NCBI RefSeq assembly: GCF_030296695.1
Contig: NZ_AP027737.1
Coordinates: forward strand, 3,038,001-3,102,000
From: Agromyces mangrovi
GTDB taxonomy: Bacteria > Actinomycetota > Actinomycetes > Actinomycetales > Microbacteriaceae
Direction of reading: 5' to 3'
Length of the DNA: 64,000 nucleotides
The translations under genes and the position numbers were made by a program. This document shows positions 1-9,885 of this stretch, piece after piece. The first letter of the stretch is position 1; each line of letters begins with the position of its first letter. The notes under the pieces were generated by a model. The model did no database searches, was not told the origin of the DNA, and saw nothing but the letters and a program-made list of their open reading frames with translations.

Positions 1-296
1 ACGTCCATCGGGTGGGCCGTCGACGGCGCCCGGGTGATCGCGTCGCGCACCTGCGGTGCGAGGGCGCGGCCGGCGCGCTCCTCGGCCTCGAACGCGGCGA
101 GCTCGTCGGGGGTCGGCAGCTCGCCGGTCCAGAGCAGCAGCGCGACCTCCTCGACCGAGCAGTGCTCGGCGAGCTCCTGCACCGGGTAGCCCCGGTAGAG
201 CAGCGAGTTGGTGGCGGGGTTCACCTTCGAGATGGCCGTCGTGTCGACGACGACTCCGGCGAGGCCCTTGCGGATCTCGGGGGTGGTGTCGGTCAT
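1..296 (-). CDS. prpC: 2-methylcitrate synthase, N-terminal part (runs off the window)
   Basis: Only the first 98 codons lie in the window. The protein begins MTDTTPEIRKGLAGV and continues with the citrate-synthase N-terminal pattern (VVDTTAISKVNP, then LLYRGYPVQELAEHCSVEEV). By family knowledge and position behind prpD and prpB, it should condense propionyl-CoA with oxaloacetate to 2-methylcitrate in the cytoplasm. The ATG overlaps the prpB stop by 4 nt, so it is the last visible gene of the prp operon. The catalytic His and Asp residues lie outside the window, so methylcitrate rather than citrate specificity is inferred from the operon. Confidence 0.9.
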   Translation of the reverse strand, partial: MTDTTPEIRKGLAGVVVDTTAISKVNPATNSLLYRGYPVQELAEHCSVEEVALLLWTGELPTPDELAAFEAEERAGRALAPQVRDAITRAPSTAHPMD

Positions 297-1252
297 GCGT
301 GTTCCCTTCGTCGGGGCTCCGCGTCGTCGCGGGGCGTTCGGTCATCCGCTGCGCCCGGCACGTCGAAGGCGAAGACCTCCTCGTCGAACCGGGTGTAGTC
401 GGCGTACTCGTTGAGTTCGTAGAGGCGTGCGCGGGTCTGCATGCGCGGCACCGCGTTCGCGAGGCTCCCCTCGGCGGCGAGCTGCCGGAGACTCCGCTCG
501 GCCTCGCCCATCGCGAGGCGCAGCAGCGAGACGGGGTGGATCACGAGGTCGACGCCTACGGCCTCGAGCTCGGCGGCGGTGAAGAGCGGGCTCTTGCCGA
601 ACTCGGTCATGTTGGCGAGGATCGGCACGTCGACCGCGGCGCGCATGGCGGCGAACTCGTCGAGGTCGGCCATCGCCTCGGGGAAGATCGCGTCGGCGCC
701 CGCGTCGACGAGCGCCTTGGCGCGCTCGGTCGCCGCTCGCAGGCCGGCGACGCCGCGCACGTCGGTGCGGGCCATGATCACGAAGTCGGGGTCGCGGCGG
801 GCGTCGACGGCGGCACGGATGCGACGGAGCGCCGTCGGCTCGTCGACGACGTCCTTGCCGTCGAGGTGTCCGCACCGCTTCGGGTTGACCTGGTCCTCGA
901 CGTGCATGGCCGAGATGCCCGCATCCTCCATCACCTGCACGGTGCGGGCCACGTTCATGGGCTCGCCCCAGCCCGTGTCGGCGTCGATGAGCGTCGGCAG
1001 GTCGGTGACCCGCGCGATCTGCGCACCGCGCCCGGCGACCTCGGTCAGGGTGGTGAGCCCGATGTCGGGCAGGCCCAGGTCGGCGGAGAGCACGGCGCCC
1101 GAGATGTAGACGCCCTCGAACCCGACGTCCTCGATGAGCCGGGCGCTCAGCGGGTTGAACGCGCCGGGCATGCGCACGATCGCCGGGGCCGCGAGCGCCT
1201 CGCGGAACCGCCGCCGCTTCTCGGTCGGCGTGACCGTCGAGTGCAGCACCAT
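293..1252 (-). CDS. prpB: methylisocitrate lyase
   Basis: This 319-residue protein of the isocitrate lyase/PEP mutase family should cleave 2-methylisocitrate to pyruvate and succinate, the last step of the methylcitrate cycle. Visible family marks are the Mg-binding stretch DADTGWGE, the PKRCGH catalytic-loop motif and the following FPEAM segment. The frame is open further upstream, but I start at the ATG at 1252 ([20 protein letters not shown]) because it overlaps the prpD stop as ATGA and gives the usual family length. Both flanking junctions are 4-nt overlaps, which suggests translational coupling. Confidence 0.93.
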   Translation of the reverse strand: MVLHSTVTPTEKRRRFREALAAPAIVRMPGAFNPLSARLIEDVGFEGVYISGAVLSADLGLPDIGLTTLTEVAGRGAQIARVTDLPTLIDADTGWGEPMNVARTVQVMEDAGISAMHVEDQVNPKRCGHLDGKDVVDEPTALRRIRAAVDARRDPDFVIMARTDVRGVAGLRAATERAKALVDAGADAIFPEAMADLDEFAAMRAAVDVPILANMTEFGKSPLFTAAELEAVGVDLVIHPVSLLRLAMGEAERSLRQLAAEGSLANAVPRMQTRARLYELNEYADYTRFDEEVFAFDVPGAADDRTPRDDAEPRRREHA

Positions 1253-2748
1253 CAGAAGAGCCCCTTCGGCGCCGCGGGGAGCGAGTCGGCGATGGGGTTC
1301 AGGTCGCCGAGCTCGCCCGGGGTGAGCTCCGGCAGGCGCACCGCGAGGTCGAGGAAGCGGTCGACCTCGGCGGCCGAGAGCACGCCGTCGGCGAGGGTGC
1401 GGAATTTCTGCACGTACTGCTCGCGGCCGAACGGGCGGGCGCCGAGCGGGTGCGCGTCGGCCACGGCGATCTCCTCGACGATGCGGCGGCCGTCGGCGAG
1501 GGTGATCTCCACCCGGCCGCCGAACGCCTTCTCCGAGATGTCGAGCGAGTGGTAGCGGCGGGTCCACTCCGGGTCCTCGACGGTCGTGACCTTGCGCCAG
1601 AGCTCCACGGTGTCGGGACGCTGCGCCCGCTCGGGGGCGTACGAGTCGACGTGATGCCAGGAGCCGTCCTGCAGCGCGACCGTGAAGATGTACGGGATCG
1701 AGTGGTCGAGCGTCTCGCGCGACGCCGTGGGGTCGTACTTCTGGGGGTCGTTCGCGCCCGAGCCGATCACGTAGTGCGTGTGGTGGCTGGTCGCGATGAG
1801 GATCGACTCGACCGCGGCCGGGTCGCGCAGTTCCGGATGCTCCGTGCCGATGCGCCGCCCGAGGTCGATGAGCGCCTGCGCCTGGTACTCAGCGGAGTGC
1901 TCCTTGGTGTACGAGTCGAGGATGGCCCGCTTGGACTCGCCGGGACCGGGCAGCGGCACCGTGTAGCGGCCGTCGGGTCCATCGAGCAGCCAGGCGATCA
2001 CGCCGTCCTCGCCCTCCCAGATCGGGGAGGGGCTGGTCTGGCCGCGGATCGCGCGGTCGACGGCCTCGATCGCCATCTTCCCGGCGAACGCGGGGGCGGA
2101 GGCCTTCCAGGTGGAGATCTCGCCCTTGCGGGACTGGCGGGTGGCGGTGGTCGTGTGCAGCGCCTGGCCGATGGCCTGGAAGATCACGGTCGGGTCGAGG
2201 CCGAGCAGCGTGCCGATGCCGGCGGCGGCCGACGGCCCGAGGTGGGCGACGTGGTCGATCTTGTGCTGGTGCAGCGAGATCGCCTTCACCAGGTCGACCT
2301 GCACCTCGTAGCCCGTGGCGATGCCGCGCACGAGGGCCGCGCCGTCGCGCCCGGCGTGCTGGGCGACCGCGAGGATCGGCGGGATGTTGTCGCCCGGGTG
2401 CGAGTACTCGGCCGCGAGGAACGTGTCGTGGTAGTCGAGCTCGCGCACGGCGACGCCGTTCGCGTACGCCGCCCACTCGGGGCTGTAGCGACCGGCGACG
2501 CCGAACACGGTGGAGCCGGGGGAGTACGGATGCACCTGGGCCTGCCCGCGTGCCGCGACGACCGGTGCGCGGCCGAGCGAGGCGACGGCGACCGACGCGT
2601 TGTCGATCACGCGGTTGATGATCATCTCGGTGACGTCGTCGTCGACGGCCACGGGGTCTGCGGCGATCTGGGCGATGCGCCAGGCGAGCTGCTCCTCGCG
2701 CGGCAGCAGCTCGTCGCTGCGGTAGGTGCGGACCTCGAGGTCGATCAT
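1252..2748 (-). CDS. prpD: 2-methylcitrate dehydratase
   Basis: This is a 498-residue MmgE/PrpD-family protein with no iron-sulfur motif. It should dehydrate 2-methylcitrate towards 2-methyl-cis-aconitate. Family blocks include [25 protein letters not shown] near the front, [15 protein letters not shown] in the middle and the [16 protein letters not shown] region. Its start overlaps the end of the GntR gene by 4 nt and its stop overlaps the prpB start in the same way. The unit regulator-prpD-prpB-prpC should therefore be one transcript for propionate or odd-chain fatty acid catabolism. Confidence 0.95.
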   Translation of the reverse strand: MIDLEVRTYRSDELLPREEQLAWRIAQIAADPVAVDDDVTEMIINRVIDNASVAVASLGRAPVVAARGQAQVHPYSPGSTVFGVAGRYSPEWAAYANGVAVRELDYHDTFLAAEYSHPGDNIPPILAVAQHAGRDGAALVRGIATGYEVQVDLVKAISLHQHKIDHVAHLGPSAAAGIGTLLGLDPTVIFQAIGQALHTTTATRQSRKGEISTWKASAPAFAGKMAIEAVDRAIRGQTSPSPIWEGEDGVIAWLLDGPDGRYTVPLPGPGESKRAILDSYTKEHSAEYQAQALIDLGRRIGTEHPELRDPAAVESILIATSHHTHYVIGSGANDPQKYDPTASRETLDHSIPYIFTVALQDGSWHHVDSYAPERAQRPDTVELWRKVTTVEDPEWTRRYHSLDISEKAFGGRVEITLADGRRIVEEIAVADAHPLGARPFGREQYVQKFRTLADGVLSAAEVDRFLDLAVRLPELTPGELGDLNPIADSLPAAPKGLF

Positions 2749-3440
2749 GCGATGTGCTCCGTTCGTTGCGGGTTCTCATGCGTGCCGGCGTCGCCGGCGA
2801 GGTGGTCGAGGATGCCCTGGAGGGCGTGGTGCAGGTGCAGGTGCGTCGCGTGGGCGGCGAGCTCGGGCTCGCGGTCGGCGATCGCGAGTGCGATGGCCTG
2901 GTGCTCGCGCGCGGCCTCGAGGAGGCGGGCGGCGTCGAAGCGGGCCATCCGGCGCACGCGGGCGAGGTGGGTGCGCACCGGGCGGAGCGCGGCCGCGAGG
3001 TATCCGTTGGCCATGGCCGCGTCGAGCGCCGCGTCGAACCGGCCGACGAGGTCGAAGTAGCGATGCCGCAGCGGGTCGTCGTGCTCGAGCAGGTCGCGGA
3101 CCTCCGCGAACTCGGCGGCGAGCGCCCGGAACGGCTCGGGGTCGGCGCGGCGCGCGGCCAGGCGCGCGGCCTGCTCCTCGAGTGCGCGGCGCACCTCGAA
3201 CAGCTCGCGCACGTCGTCGGCCGACAGGTCGGTCACGACGACGCCGCGCCCGCCGTGCGGGGCGACGAGTCCGTCGGCGGCGAGTCTCGAGAGCGCCTCG
3301 CGCAGCGGCGTGCGCGAGACGCCGAGCCTGGCGGCCTGCTCGACCTCGGCCAGCACGCTGCCGGGCGGGAGCTCCCACGCGATGATCTCGGCCCGGAGCG
3401 TCTCGTACGCCCGGTCGCTCGCGCGTCCTGTCGTGGTCAT
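2745..3440 (-). CDS. GntR-family (FCD/FadR-type) regulator of the prp operon
   Basis: The 231-residue protein has an N-terminal winged helix ([11 protein letters not shown], then [21 protein letters not shown], residues about 10-70). A helical FCD effector domain follows, with histidine-bearing helices near the end ([12 protein letters not shown]) that usually hold metal. I start at the ATG at 3440, which has an AGGAGG ribosome site; an in-frame ATG 21 nt upstream lies inside the operator. It heads the prpD-prpB-prpC operon, and the operators listed next imply autoregulation. The ligand is unknown; a methylcitrate-cycle intermediate is an inference from context. Confidence 0.9.
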   Translation of the reverse strand: MTTTGRASDRAYETLRAEIIAWELPPGSVLAEVEQAARLGVSRTPLREALSRLAADGLVAPHGGRGVVVTDLSADDVRELFEVRRALEEQAARLAARRADPEPFRALAAEFAEVRDLLEHDDPLRHRYFDLVGRFDAALDAAMANGYLAAALRPVRTHLARVRRMARFDAARLLEAAREHQAIALAIADREPELAAHATHLHLHHALQGILDHLAGDAGTHENPQRTEHIA

Positions 3441-3450
3441 CGTGGCCTCC

Positions 3451-3462
3451 TGTGTATACACA
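3451..3462. promoter_or_regulatory. palindromic GntR operator, site 1
   Basis: TGTGTATACACA is a perfect 12-bp palindrome directly upstream of the ribosome site of the GntR gene. Its core TGTATACA is the kind of short palindrome bound by FadR-type GntR proteins. At this position a bound repressor would block transcription or translation start of the prp operon. Confidence 0.75.
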
Positions 3463-3515
3463 AGCTAATCGATGCTCCGAGAAAGCGCCAGAGAATCGAC
3501 AGATCGGACACCAAA

Positions 3516-3525
3516 TGTATACACA
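3516..3525. promoter_or_regulatory. palindromic GntR operator, site 2
   Basis: A second copy of the TGTATACA core (extended TGTATACACA) lies upstream of site 1. The two palindrome centres are 63 bp apart, about six helical turns, which would place two bound dimers on the same DNA face. The site lies in the divergent spacer shared with proS. Confidence 0.7.
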
Positions 3526-3581
3526 ACAGCAGCGATGCGGCGCCTTCAGAGGCATCCGTCGCCCGCCTCTAGACTGTTCGG

Positions 3582-5348
3582 GTGCCCGTACGCCTGACGA
3601 ACTACTTCCTCCGCACGCTCCGCGAAGACCCCTCCGACGCCGAGGTCACGAGCCACAAGCTGCTCGTGCGCGCCGGCTACATCCGCCGCCAGGCACCGGG
3701 GGTGTTCGCGTGGCTCCCGCTGGGCCTGAAGGTCAAGGAGAAGGTCGAGCGCATCATCCGCGAGGAGATGGCCGCCGCCGGTGCGCACGAGGTGCACTTC
3801 CCGGCCCTGCTGCCGAAGGAGCCCTACGAGGCGACCGGCCGCTGGGAGGACTACGGCGACGGCATCTTCCGCCTGCAGGACCGCAAGGGCGCCGACTACC
3901 TGCTCGCGCCCACGCACGAGGAGGTCTTCACGCTCACGGTGAAGGACCTCTACTCGTCGTACAAGGACCTCCCGCTGGCGATCTACCAGATCCAGGACAA
4001 GTACCGCGACGAGGCCCGTCCGCGCGCCGGCCTCCTGCGCGGGCGCGAGTTCACCATGAAGGACGCGTACTCGTTCGACCACACCGATGCGGGACTCGAC
4101 GCCAGCTACCAGGCGCAGCGCGACGCGTACGAGCGCATCTTCGCGCGCCTGGGCCTCGAGTACGTGATCGTGCAGGCGGATGCCGGTGCGATGGGTGGCT
4201 CGCGCAGCGAGGAGTTCCTGCACCCGACGCCCGTCGGCGAGGACACGTTCGTGCGCTCCGGCGCCGGGTACGCCGCCAACGTCGAGGCGTTCACCACGGT
4301 CGTGCCCGACGCGCTGCCGATCGAGGGCCTGCCCGACGCGGTCGTGCTCGACTCGCCGAACACGCCGACCATCGCGACGCTCGTCGACCTCGCGAACGCC
4401 GAGTACCCGCGGCCCGACGGCCGTGACTGGACCGCGGCGGACACGCTCAAGAACGTCGTGCTCGCGCTCGTGCACCCCGACGGCTCGCGCGAGCTCGTGA
4501 TCATCGGCCTGCCCGGCGACCGCGACGTCGACGACAAGCGCGTCGAGGTGGCGTTCGCGCCGGCCGAGGTCGAGCCCGCGACCGAGGCCGACTTCGCCGC
4601 GCACCCCGGCCTGGTGAAGGGGTACATCGGCCCCTGGTCGCCCGACGGCGCCGTGCTTGGCGCGGAGTCGGCCACCGGCATCCGCTACCTGCTCGACCCC
4701 CGCGTGGTCGACGGCACCGAGTGGATCACGGGCGCGAACGTCGACGAGAAGCACGTGTTCGGCCTCGTCGCCGGTCGCGACTTCACCGCCGACGGCACCA
4801 TCGAGGCCGCCTCCGTGCGCGAGGGCGACCCCGCACCCGACGGCTCCGGGCCCGTGCACCTCGCGCGCGGCATGGAGATCGGCCACGTCTTCCAGCTCGG
4901 CCGCAAGTACGCCGAGGCGCTCGGCCTCAAGGTGCTCGACGAGAACGGCAAGCTCGTGACCGTCACGATGGGCTCGTACGGCATCGGCGTGACCCGCATC
5001 CTCGCGATCATCGCCGAGGAGCACAACGACGAGAAGGGCCTCGCCTGGCCCGCGTCGATCGCGCCGTTCGACGTGCACGTCGTCGCGACCGGCAAGGACC
5101 CGGCGGTCTTCGAGGCCGCCGAGGGCGTGGTCGCAGACCTCGAGGCGAGCGGATGCGACGTGCTGTTCGACGACCGCCCGAAGCTGTCGCCCGGGGTGAA
5201 GTTCGCCGACGCCGAGCTCATCGGCGTGCCGCGGATCGTGATCGTGGGCCGCGGCGTCGCCGACGGCGAGGTCGAGGTGTGGGACCGCGCCTCGGGGGAG
5301 CGCACGACGGTGCCGCTGGCGGAGGTCGTCGCGGCCGTCCGCGCCTGA
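3582..5348 (+). CDS. proS: prolyl-tRNA synthetase
   Basis: A 588-residue class II aminoacyl-tRNA synthetase that charges tRNA-Pro. Class II motifs are visible: motif 2 around [25 protein letters not shown] and motif 3 at [18 protein letters not shown]. An inserted editing-like region lies between them (about residues 240-410), and an anticodon-binding domain closes the protein (FDVHVVATG to the end). It is the bacterial long form. The GTG start has no ribosome site, and a TAGACT -10 hexamer ends 6 nt before it, so the mRNA is probably leaderless. It is divergent from the prp operon and convergent with the DUF1206 gene. Confidence 0.96.
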   Translation: MPVRLTNYFLRTLREDPSDAEVTSHKLLVRAGYIRRQAPGVFAWLPLGLKVKEKVERIIREEMAAAGAHEVHFPALLPKEPYEATGRWEDYGDGIFRLQDRKGADYLLAPTHEEVFTLTVKDLYSSYKDLPLAIYQIQDKYRDEARPRAGLLRGREFTMKDAYSFDHTDAGLDASYQAQRDAYERIFARLGLEYVIVQADAGAMGGSRSEEFLHPTPVGEDTFVRSGAGYAANVEAFTTVVPDALPIEGLPDAVVLDSPNTPTIATLVDLANAEYPRPDGRDWTAADTLKNVVLALVHPDGSRELVIIGLPGDRDVDDKRVEVAFAPAEVEPATEADFAAHPGLVKGYIGPWSPDGAVLGAESATGIRYLLDPRVVDGTEWITGANVDEKHVFGLVAGRDFTADGTIEAASVREGDPAPDGSGPVHLARGMEIGHVFQLGRKYAEALGLKVLDENGKLVTVTMGSYGIGVTRILAIIAEEHNDEKGLAWPASIAPFDVHVVATGKDPAVFEAAEGVVADLEASGCDVLFDDRPKLSPGVKFADAELIGVPRIVIVGRGVADGEVEVWDRASGERTTVPLAEVVAAVRA

Positions 5349-5349
5349 C

Positions 5350-5379
5350 GCGGGCCGCCGCGGCCCGGCTCAGAGCCGG
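5350..5379. terminator. hairpins between convergent proS and DUF1206 gene
   Basis: Two adjoining inverted repeats fill the short spacer: CGGGCCG/CGGCCCG (5350-5366) and CCGGCT/AGCCGG (5365-5379). There is no U-tract, as is common in GC-rich actinobacteria. The convergent position suggests a bidirectional terminator. The second repeat runs into the last codons of the minus-strand gene. Confidence 0.5.
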
Positions 5380-6179
5380 GCGTACTTCGCGCGCGCGACG
5401 GAGTACGCGCCGTACGCGATGATCCCGATGCCGATCGCCCACAGCAGCACGACGCCGAACGGCAGTTCCAGCAGGCTCTTCAGCGCAGCGTCGAGCCCGC
5501 CCGCCTGCTCGGGGTCGAGCGTGAACGCGGCGACCACGAACAGCACGCCGACGATCGCGACGCCGATGCCCTTGGCGACGTAGCCGGCGACGCCGAGCGC
5601 GACGAGCGCCGAACCGACGGCGCCCGAGGGGACGTTCAGGCTCTCGGTGAACGAGACTCGCACGCCCCGCCAGACGAACCCGGCGCCGATGCCGAGCACG
5701 ACCAGCCCGATCAACGCGAGCACGAAGACACCGCCGGGCGCCTGGATGAGCGTCGCCGCGAGCCCCTGGCTCGACTCCGACGAGTCGCTGCTGCCGCCGA
5801 GGGCGAACACGATCGCAGTGGCGCCCACCGCGAGGTAGGTGACGGCCTTGCCGCCCTCCTTCAGGCGCTCGCCCCACTTCTCCTTCTCGTCCTTCCCCCG
5901 CGCGAGGAGGGCCTCGGCGACCGACCAGATCGCGAGCGCGAACAGGCCGATCGCGATGCCCCAGAGCAGCACGCCGCCGAACGGGGTCTTCGCGATCTGC
6001 TCGAGGGCGCCCGACTCCTCGGCCTCCCCGCCGCCGTTGCCGGTCGCCACCGAGATGGCGATCGCGCCGATGATGACGTGGATGATGCCGAGCACGACGT
6101 AGCCCGTTCGGGCGAGGATCCGGAACGTCTGCGAGCGCTCCGCGGTGCGCGCGGCGTCCTTGGGGGAATCGATGTTCAT
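5370..6179 (-). CDS. DUF1206 family integral membrane protein
   Basis: The 269-residue protein looks like three repeats of a two-helix unit. Each has a G-rich first helix followed by a block such as KTPFGGVLLWGIAIGLFALAIW or LELPFGVVLLWAIGIGIIAYG, which is the DUF1206 pattern. It should sit in the cytoplasmic membrane; its function is not established. The frame is open far upstream, but I choose the ATG at 6179 (MNIDSPKDAARTAER) because a TACTGT -10 hexamer ends 6 nt before it, a leaderless arrangement. It is convergent with proS. Confidence 0.82.
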   Translation of the reverse strand: MNIDSPKDAARTAERSQTFRILARTGYVVLGIIHVIIGAIAISVATGNGGGEAEESGALEQIAKTPFGGVLLWGIAIGLFALAIWSVAEALLARGKDEKEKWGERLKEGGKAVTYLAVGATAIVFALGGSSDSSESSQGLAATLIQAPGGVFVLALIGLVVLGIGAGFVWRGVRVSFTESLNVPSGAVGSALVALGVAGYVAKGIGVAIVGVLFVVAAFTLDPEQAGGLDAALKSLLELPFGVVLLWAIGIGIIAYGAYSVARAKYARL

Positions 6180-6333
6180 CCCGTCACAGTAGCGACGACA
6201 CGTGTCGGCCACTCGGGCTTGACGCGGGCGTCCCGACGTGCCATCACCCAGGCGACCCGACGGCCCGGATACCGAGCGGATATCGGCGCGCGAGAGCCTC
6301 GAGACATCCAGATATCGAGGGTCGGAGGCACCC

Positions 6334-6873
6334 ATGTTCATCACACGCAGGCACAACGGGTCCGCGCGACGCGCAGGTCTCGCCGGCGTCGCAGTGGTCA
6401 TCGTCCTCGTCGGCGCCGGATGCACCGCCGGGGGCGCGACGGACGGCACCGCCGAGGTCGCAGACGATGCGACGGCCGAGGTCGCCGACTCCGGCACGGA
6501 GACGTCCGTCTGGGAGGAGGCCTTCATCGCCGTGTACGGTTTCGACGACGGCGAACTCGGCGAGGGCGTCGAGGAGATCGACGGCGTCGCTGCGGACTTC
6601 CCGGCCGAGTTCCCGCTCCCGGAGGGCGTGGTCGTCTCGTCGCTCGCGGGCGACGGCGTCTGGGACCTGATCATCGAGACCGACGAGCCCGAGCAGGCCG
6701 AGCAGCTCGCGGAGGCGTACGCCGAGATCGTCCCGCTCGACGAGGAGGGAACGCCCGGCGGCGGGGACGGCCACTACTGGCAGTTCCTCGACGACACGTA
6801 CGCCGTGCAGCTCCAGATGCAGCCGGGCCCGCACCCGCCGCCCATGGTCGCGGTCATGGTCTACGAGCGCTGA
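6334..6873 (+). CDS. putative lipoprotein of unknown function
   Basis: A 179-residue exported protein. The N-terminus has positive charges, a hydrophobic core and a lipobox (LVGAGC), then a low-complexity acidic linker rich in A, D and T. The globular part contains FPAEFPLPEGVVV and a terminal block ending AVMVYER. I start at the ATG at 6334, which has CGGAGG 5 nt upstream; the frame extends to 6238 without a better signal. I do not recognise the family. It stands alone between the DUF1206 gene and the convergent symporter gene. Confidence 0.7.
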   Translation: MFITRRHNGSARRAGLAGVAVVIVLVGAGCTAGGATDGTAEVADDATAEVADSGTETSVWEEAFIAVYGFDDGELGEGVEEIDGVAADFPAEFPLPEGVVVSSLAGDGVWDLIIETDEPEQAEQLAEAYAEIVPLDEEGTPGGGDGHYWQFLDDTYAVQLQMQPGPHPPPMVAVMVYER

Positions 6874-6894
6874 GCCCGCGTCGCATCCGCCCGC

Positions 6895-8403
6895 TCAGTC
6901 CTCCTGGCGATGCAGGTGGTCGCGGTGCTTCTCGGCCTCGTGCTGCTTCGTGTCGATGTCGATCGGGCCGGTGACCGAGAGCTCGTCCTCCCAGCACTCG
7001 ATGCCGTCGAGGTCGGGCACGAGTGCACGCGTGAAGACGGGGTTCCGCCCCTCGCGTCGTTGCCTCGTGTAGTCGCGGAGCAATCGGAAGGCGACGCCCG
7101 ACAGCAGGCCGATCGCGATCAGGTTCACGAGCGCCATGAGGCCCATCACCGAGTCGGCCGTGTTCCAGACGACATCGCTCGAGGCGATCGAGCCGACGAA
7201 GATCGCCGCCACCACCACGATCCGGAACCCGGTCAGCACGCCCCGGTGCGTCGTGATGAAGTCGATGTTCGCCTCGCCGTAGTAGTAGTTGCCGAGGATC
7301 GAGCTGAACGCGAGCAGGAAGATCACGACGCTGAGCAGCACACCCGCCCAGGTGCCGAGGCTCCCGGTGATCGCGCCCTGGGTGAGGCCGATGCCGCGCT
7401 CGGCGTTCGCGAGGTCGGGGCTCGAGACGAGGATGATGAACGCGGTGATCGAGCAGATGAGGAACGTGTCGAAGTAGACGCCGAGCGTCTGCACGAGTCC
7501 CTGCTTCACCGGGTGCGTGACCGCGGCGCTCGCGCCCGCGTTCGGCGCGGAGCCGAGGCCCGCCTCGTTGGAGAACATGCCGCGCCGCACGCCGGTCAGG
7601 ATGATCATGCCGAGCGTCGCGCCGACCACCTCGTTGAACCCGAACGCCTCGGTGAAGATCGACGCGAAGACGGCCGGCAGCTCACCGATGTTCAGCGCGA
7701 CGACGACGAGGCCGACCAGCAGGTAGACGAGCGCCATGAGCGGCACGACCGCCTGGGTGACGCTGGCGATGCGACGGATGCCCCCGAAGACGACGAGTGC
7801 CGTCAGCAGGGCGACGATCCCGCCGACGATCCATGCGATCCACCACGGCGCCTCCTCGCCGGCGACCGTGGTCGCCACGGTGGCGCTGATGGTGTTCGCC
7901 TGGAGTGCGGAGAACACGAACGGGAAGCAGATGATGAGCGTGATGGCGAAGATGATGCCCATCCACCGCGCCTTCAGCCCCTTCTCCATGTAGTACGCGG
8001 GGCCGCCGCGGAACCCGTCGGCGTCGCGCACCTTGTAGAGCTGGCCGAGGGTCGACTCGACGAACGCGCTCGCGCCGCCGACGAACGCCATGAGCCACAT
8101 CCAGAACACCGCGCCCGGTCCGCCGATCGCGATCGCGGTGCCGACGCCCGCGATGTTGCCCACTCCCACGCGCGAGGCGGCCGACACGGTGAACGCCTGG
8201 AAGGCCGACACGGACTGCGGTTCGCCGTTCGCGTCGCGCGGCGTCTTGTCGGTGAGCGTGCGGAACATCTCCGGGATGAGCCGGAACTGCACCACCCCGC
8301 TGCGCACCGTGAAGTAGAGGCCGAGCAGCACCACCAGCGGCAGCACGAGCCAGGTCCAGAGCAGATCCCCCGAGAAGAGGACGAATTCGTTGATCGCGTC
8401 CAT
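6895..8403 (-). CDS. sodium:alanine/glycine symporter (AGCS family)
   Basis: A 502-residue multi-pass membrane protein with about ten helices. The family signature GVGNIAGVGTAIAIGGPGAVFWMW lies near residue 100, and GMFSNEAGLGSAPNA is in the second half. It should co-transport Na+ with alanine or glycine into the cell. The same frame runs open about 1.3 kb further upstream through nusA, which is a GC artefact. I start at the ATG at 8403 (MDAINEFVLFSGD), with a TACTGT hexamer just upstream. The C-terminal tail is hydrophilic and His/Glu rich. It is divergent from nusA. Confidence 0.92.
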   Translation of the reverse strand: MDAINEFVLFSGDLLWTWLVLPLVVLLGLYFTVRSGVVQFRLIPEMFRTLTDKTPRDANGEPQSVSAFQAFTVSAASRVGVGNIAGVGTAIAIGGPGAVFWMWLMAFVGGASAFVESTLGQLYKVRDADGFRGGPAYYMEKGLKARWMGIIFAITLIICFPFVFSALQANTISATVATTVAGEEAPWWIAWIVGGIVALLTALVVFGGIRRIASVTQAVVPLMALVYLLVGLVVVALNIGELPAVFASIFTEAFGFNEVVGATLGMIILTGVRRGMFSNEAGLGSAPNAGASAAVTHPVKQGLVQTLGVYFDTFLICSITAFIILVSSPDLANAERGIGLTQGAITGSLGTWAGVLLSVVIFLLAFSSILGNYYYGEANIDFITTHRGVLTGFRIVVVAAIFVGSIASSDVVWNTADSVMGLMALVNLIAIGLLSGVAFRLLRDYTRQRREGRNPVFTRALVPDLDGIECWEDELSVTGPIDIDTKQHEAEKHRDHLHRQED

Positions 8404-8523
8404 CGCCACAGTATGGCGGTGCATGCGCCGCGGCCACCAGACCCCGTGGCATCCGGTACCGTAGTCTTCTGGCCCGTCGAGCGGTGGGGCGACGGCGTGA
8501 GAGTTGAATAGAGGAGGCCGGCT

Positions 8524-9525
8524 GTGGACATCGACCTCAGCGTCCTGAGAATGATGGAGCGCGAGAAGGAGATCCCCTTCGACGAGCTCGTCCGGATCAT
8601 CGAGCAGGCCATCCTCATGGCGTACCTCAAGCACACCAATCCCGGCCAGCACGGGCACGCCAACCCGACGGGTGCCCGCGTCGAGCTCGACCGGAAGACC
8701 GGACACGTGACCGTCTACGTGCCCGAGCACGACGAGGACGGCAACGTCATCGGCGAGGTCGTCGACAGCCCGAGCGACTTCGGCCGCATCGCCGCGTTCG
8801 CCGCGAAGCAGACCATCAACCAGCGCCTGCGCGACATCGCCGACGACGCGGTGCTCGGCGAGTTCCGCGGCCGGGAGGGCGACATCGTCGCCGGCATCAT
8901 CCAGCAGGGTCCGAACCCGCGCATGATCCACATCGACCTCGGCACGGTCGAGGCGATCCTGCCGCCCGAGGAGCAGGTGCCGGGCGAGGAGTACCGGCAC
9001 GGCTCGCGCATCCGCGTCTACGTCACGAGCGTGACGAAGGGCCTCAAGGGGCCGTCGATCACCGTGTCGCGCACGCACCCGGCCCTCGTGCGCAAGCTGT
9101 TCGCGCTCGAGGTGCCCGAGATCGCGTCGGGCGTGGTCGAGATCGTCTCGCTCGCGCGGGAGGCCGGCCACCGCACCAAGATCGCGGTGCGCGCGACGCA
9201 GCCGGGCGTGAACGCGAAGGGCGCGTGCATCGGCGAGCTCGGCCAGCGGGTGCGCTCGGTGACCGCAGAGCTCAACAACGAGAAGATCGACATCGTCGAC
9301 TACTCCGACGACCTCGCGTCGTTCGTCGCGAGCGCGCTGTCGCCGGCGAAGGTGTCGAAGACGGTCGTGATCGACCCCGAGCTCCGCGCCGTGCGCGCGC
9401 TGGTGCCCGACTACCAGCTCTCGCTCGCCATCGGCAAGGAGGGGCAGAACGCCCGCCTGGCCGCGAAGCTCACCGGCGCGAAGATCGACATCCAGCCGGA
9501 CTCGCAGGCCGGAGCCGGGGCGTGA
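8524..9525 (+). CDS. nusA: transcription termination/antitermination factor NusA
   Basis: A 333-residue protein with the NusA order: N-terminal RNAP-binding domain ([21 protein letters not shown]), S1 domain ([14 protein letters not shown], about residues 115-190), then two KH domains ([15 protein letters not shown] and [18 protein letters not shown]). It lacks the C-terminal acidic repeats of proteobacterial NusA. The GTG start has GAGGAGG upstream. It opens the nusA-ylxR-infB-rbfA run. rimP, the usual upstream neighbour, is not present here; the minus-strand symporter occupies that place. Confidence 0.96.
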   Translation: MDIDLSVLRMMEREKEIPFDELVRIIEQAILMAYLKHTNPGQHGHANPTGARVELDRKTGHVTVYVPEHDEDGNVIGEVVDSPSDFGRIAAFAAKQTINQRLRDIADDAVLGEFRGREGDIVAGIIQQGPNPRMIHIDLGTVEAILPPEEQVPGEEYRHGSRIRVYVTSVTKGLKGPSITVSRTHPALVRKLFALEVPEIASGVVEIVSLAREAGHRTKIAVRATQPGVNAKGACIGELGQRVRSVTAELNNEKIDIVDYSDDLASFVASALSPAKVSKTVVIDPELRAVRALVPDYQLSLAIGKEGQNARLAAKLTGAKIDIQPDSQAGAGA

Positions 9526-9552
9526 GTCGGAGCCCGCTCGCCGAGGTGTAGG

Positions 9553-9798
9553 ATGGATCCGGTCAGAACGTGCATCGGATGCCGTTCGCGCGCCGGACGT
9601 TCCTCGCTTCTGAGGGTCGTCGTCCGAGAATCCCAGGTCGTGGTGGATACCGCTGCGAGCCTGCCCGGGCGTGGTGCGTGGCTGCATCCGGACCGTGAGT
9701 GCCTCCGGCTCGCACTGCGCCGCCGTGCCTTCGGGCGGGCGTTGCGCGTGACCGGCGAACTGGACACGAACGACTTAGAGAACAGGCTGAACGGCTGA
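9553..9798 (+). CDS. ylxR: YlxR (DUF448) RNA-binding protein
   Basis: An 81-residue basic protein with the YlxR marks RTCIGCR at the N-terminus, [13 protein letters not shown] in the middle and [10 protein letters not shown] later. The family binds RNA and is encoded between nusA and infB in most Gram-positives, as here. A TAGGAT hexamer overlaps the start and GAGGTG lies just upstream, so initiation may use either route. Spacing is 27 nt to nusA and 87 nt to infB. Confidence 0.92.
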   Translation: MDPVRTCIGCRSRAGRSSLLRVVVRESQVVVDTAASLPGRGAWLHPDRECLRLALRRRAFGRALRVTGELDTNDLENRLNG

Positions 9799-9885
9799 TG
9801 GACAACCGATGAACGGCTCGAAATGAGACCCGTCCGCTAGGTATGGTCTGCCCCTGTCCGGGCGCAGACCCGGAACAGGAGAAAT

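Noticed and set aside
6895..9687. 930-codon extended form of the symporter gene
   Set aside because: The extra N-terminal part is antisense to nusA and ylxR and has no domain; the symporter family start is at 8403.
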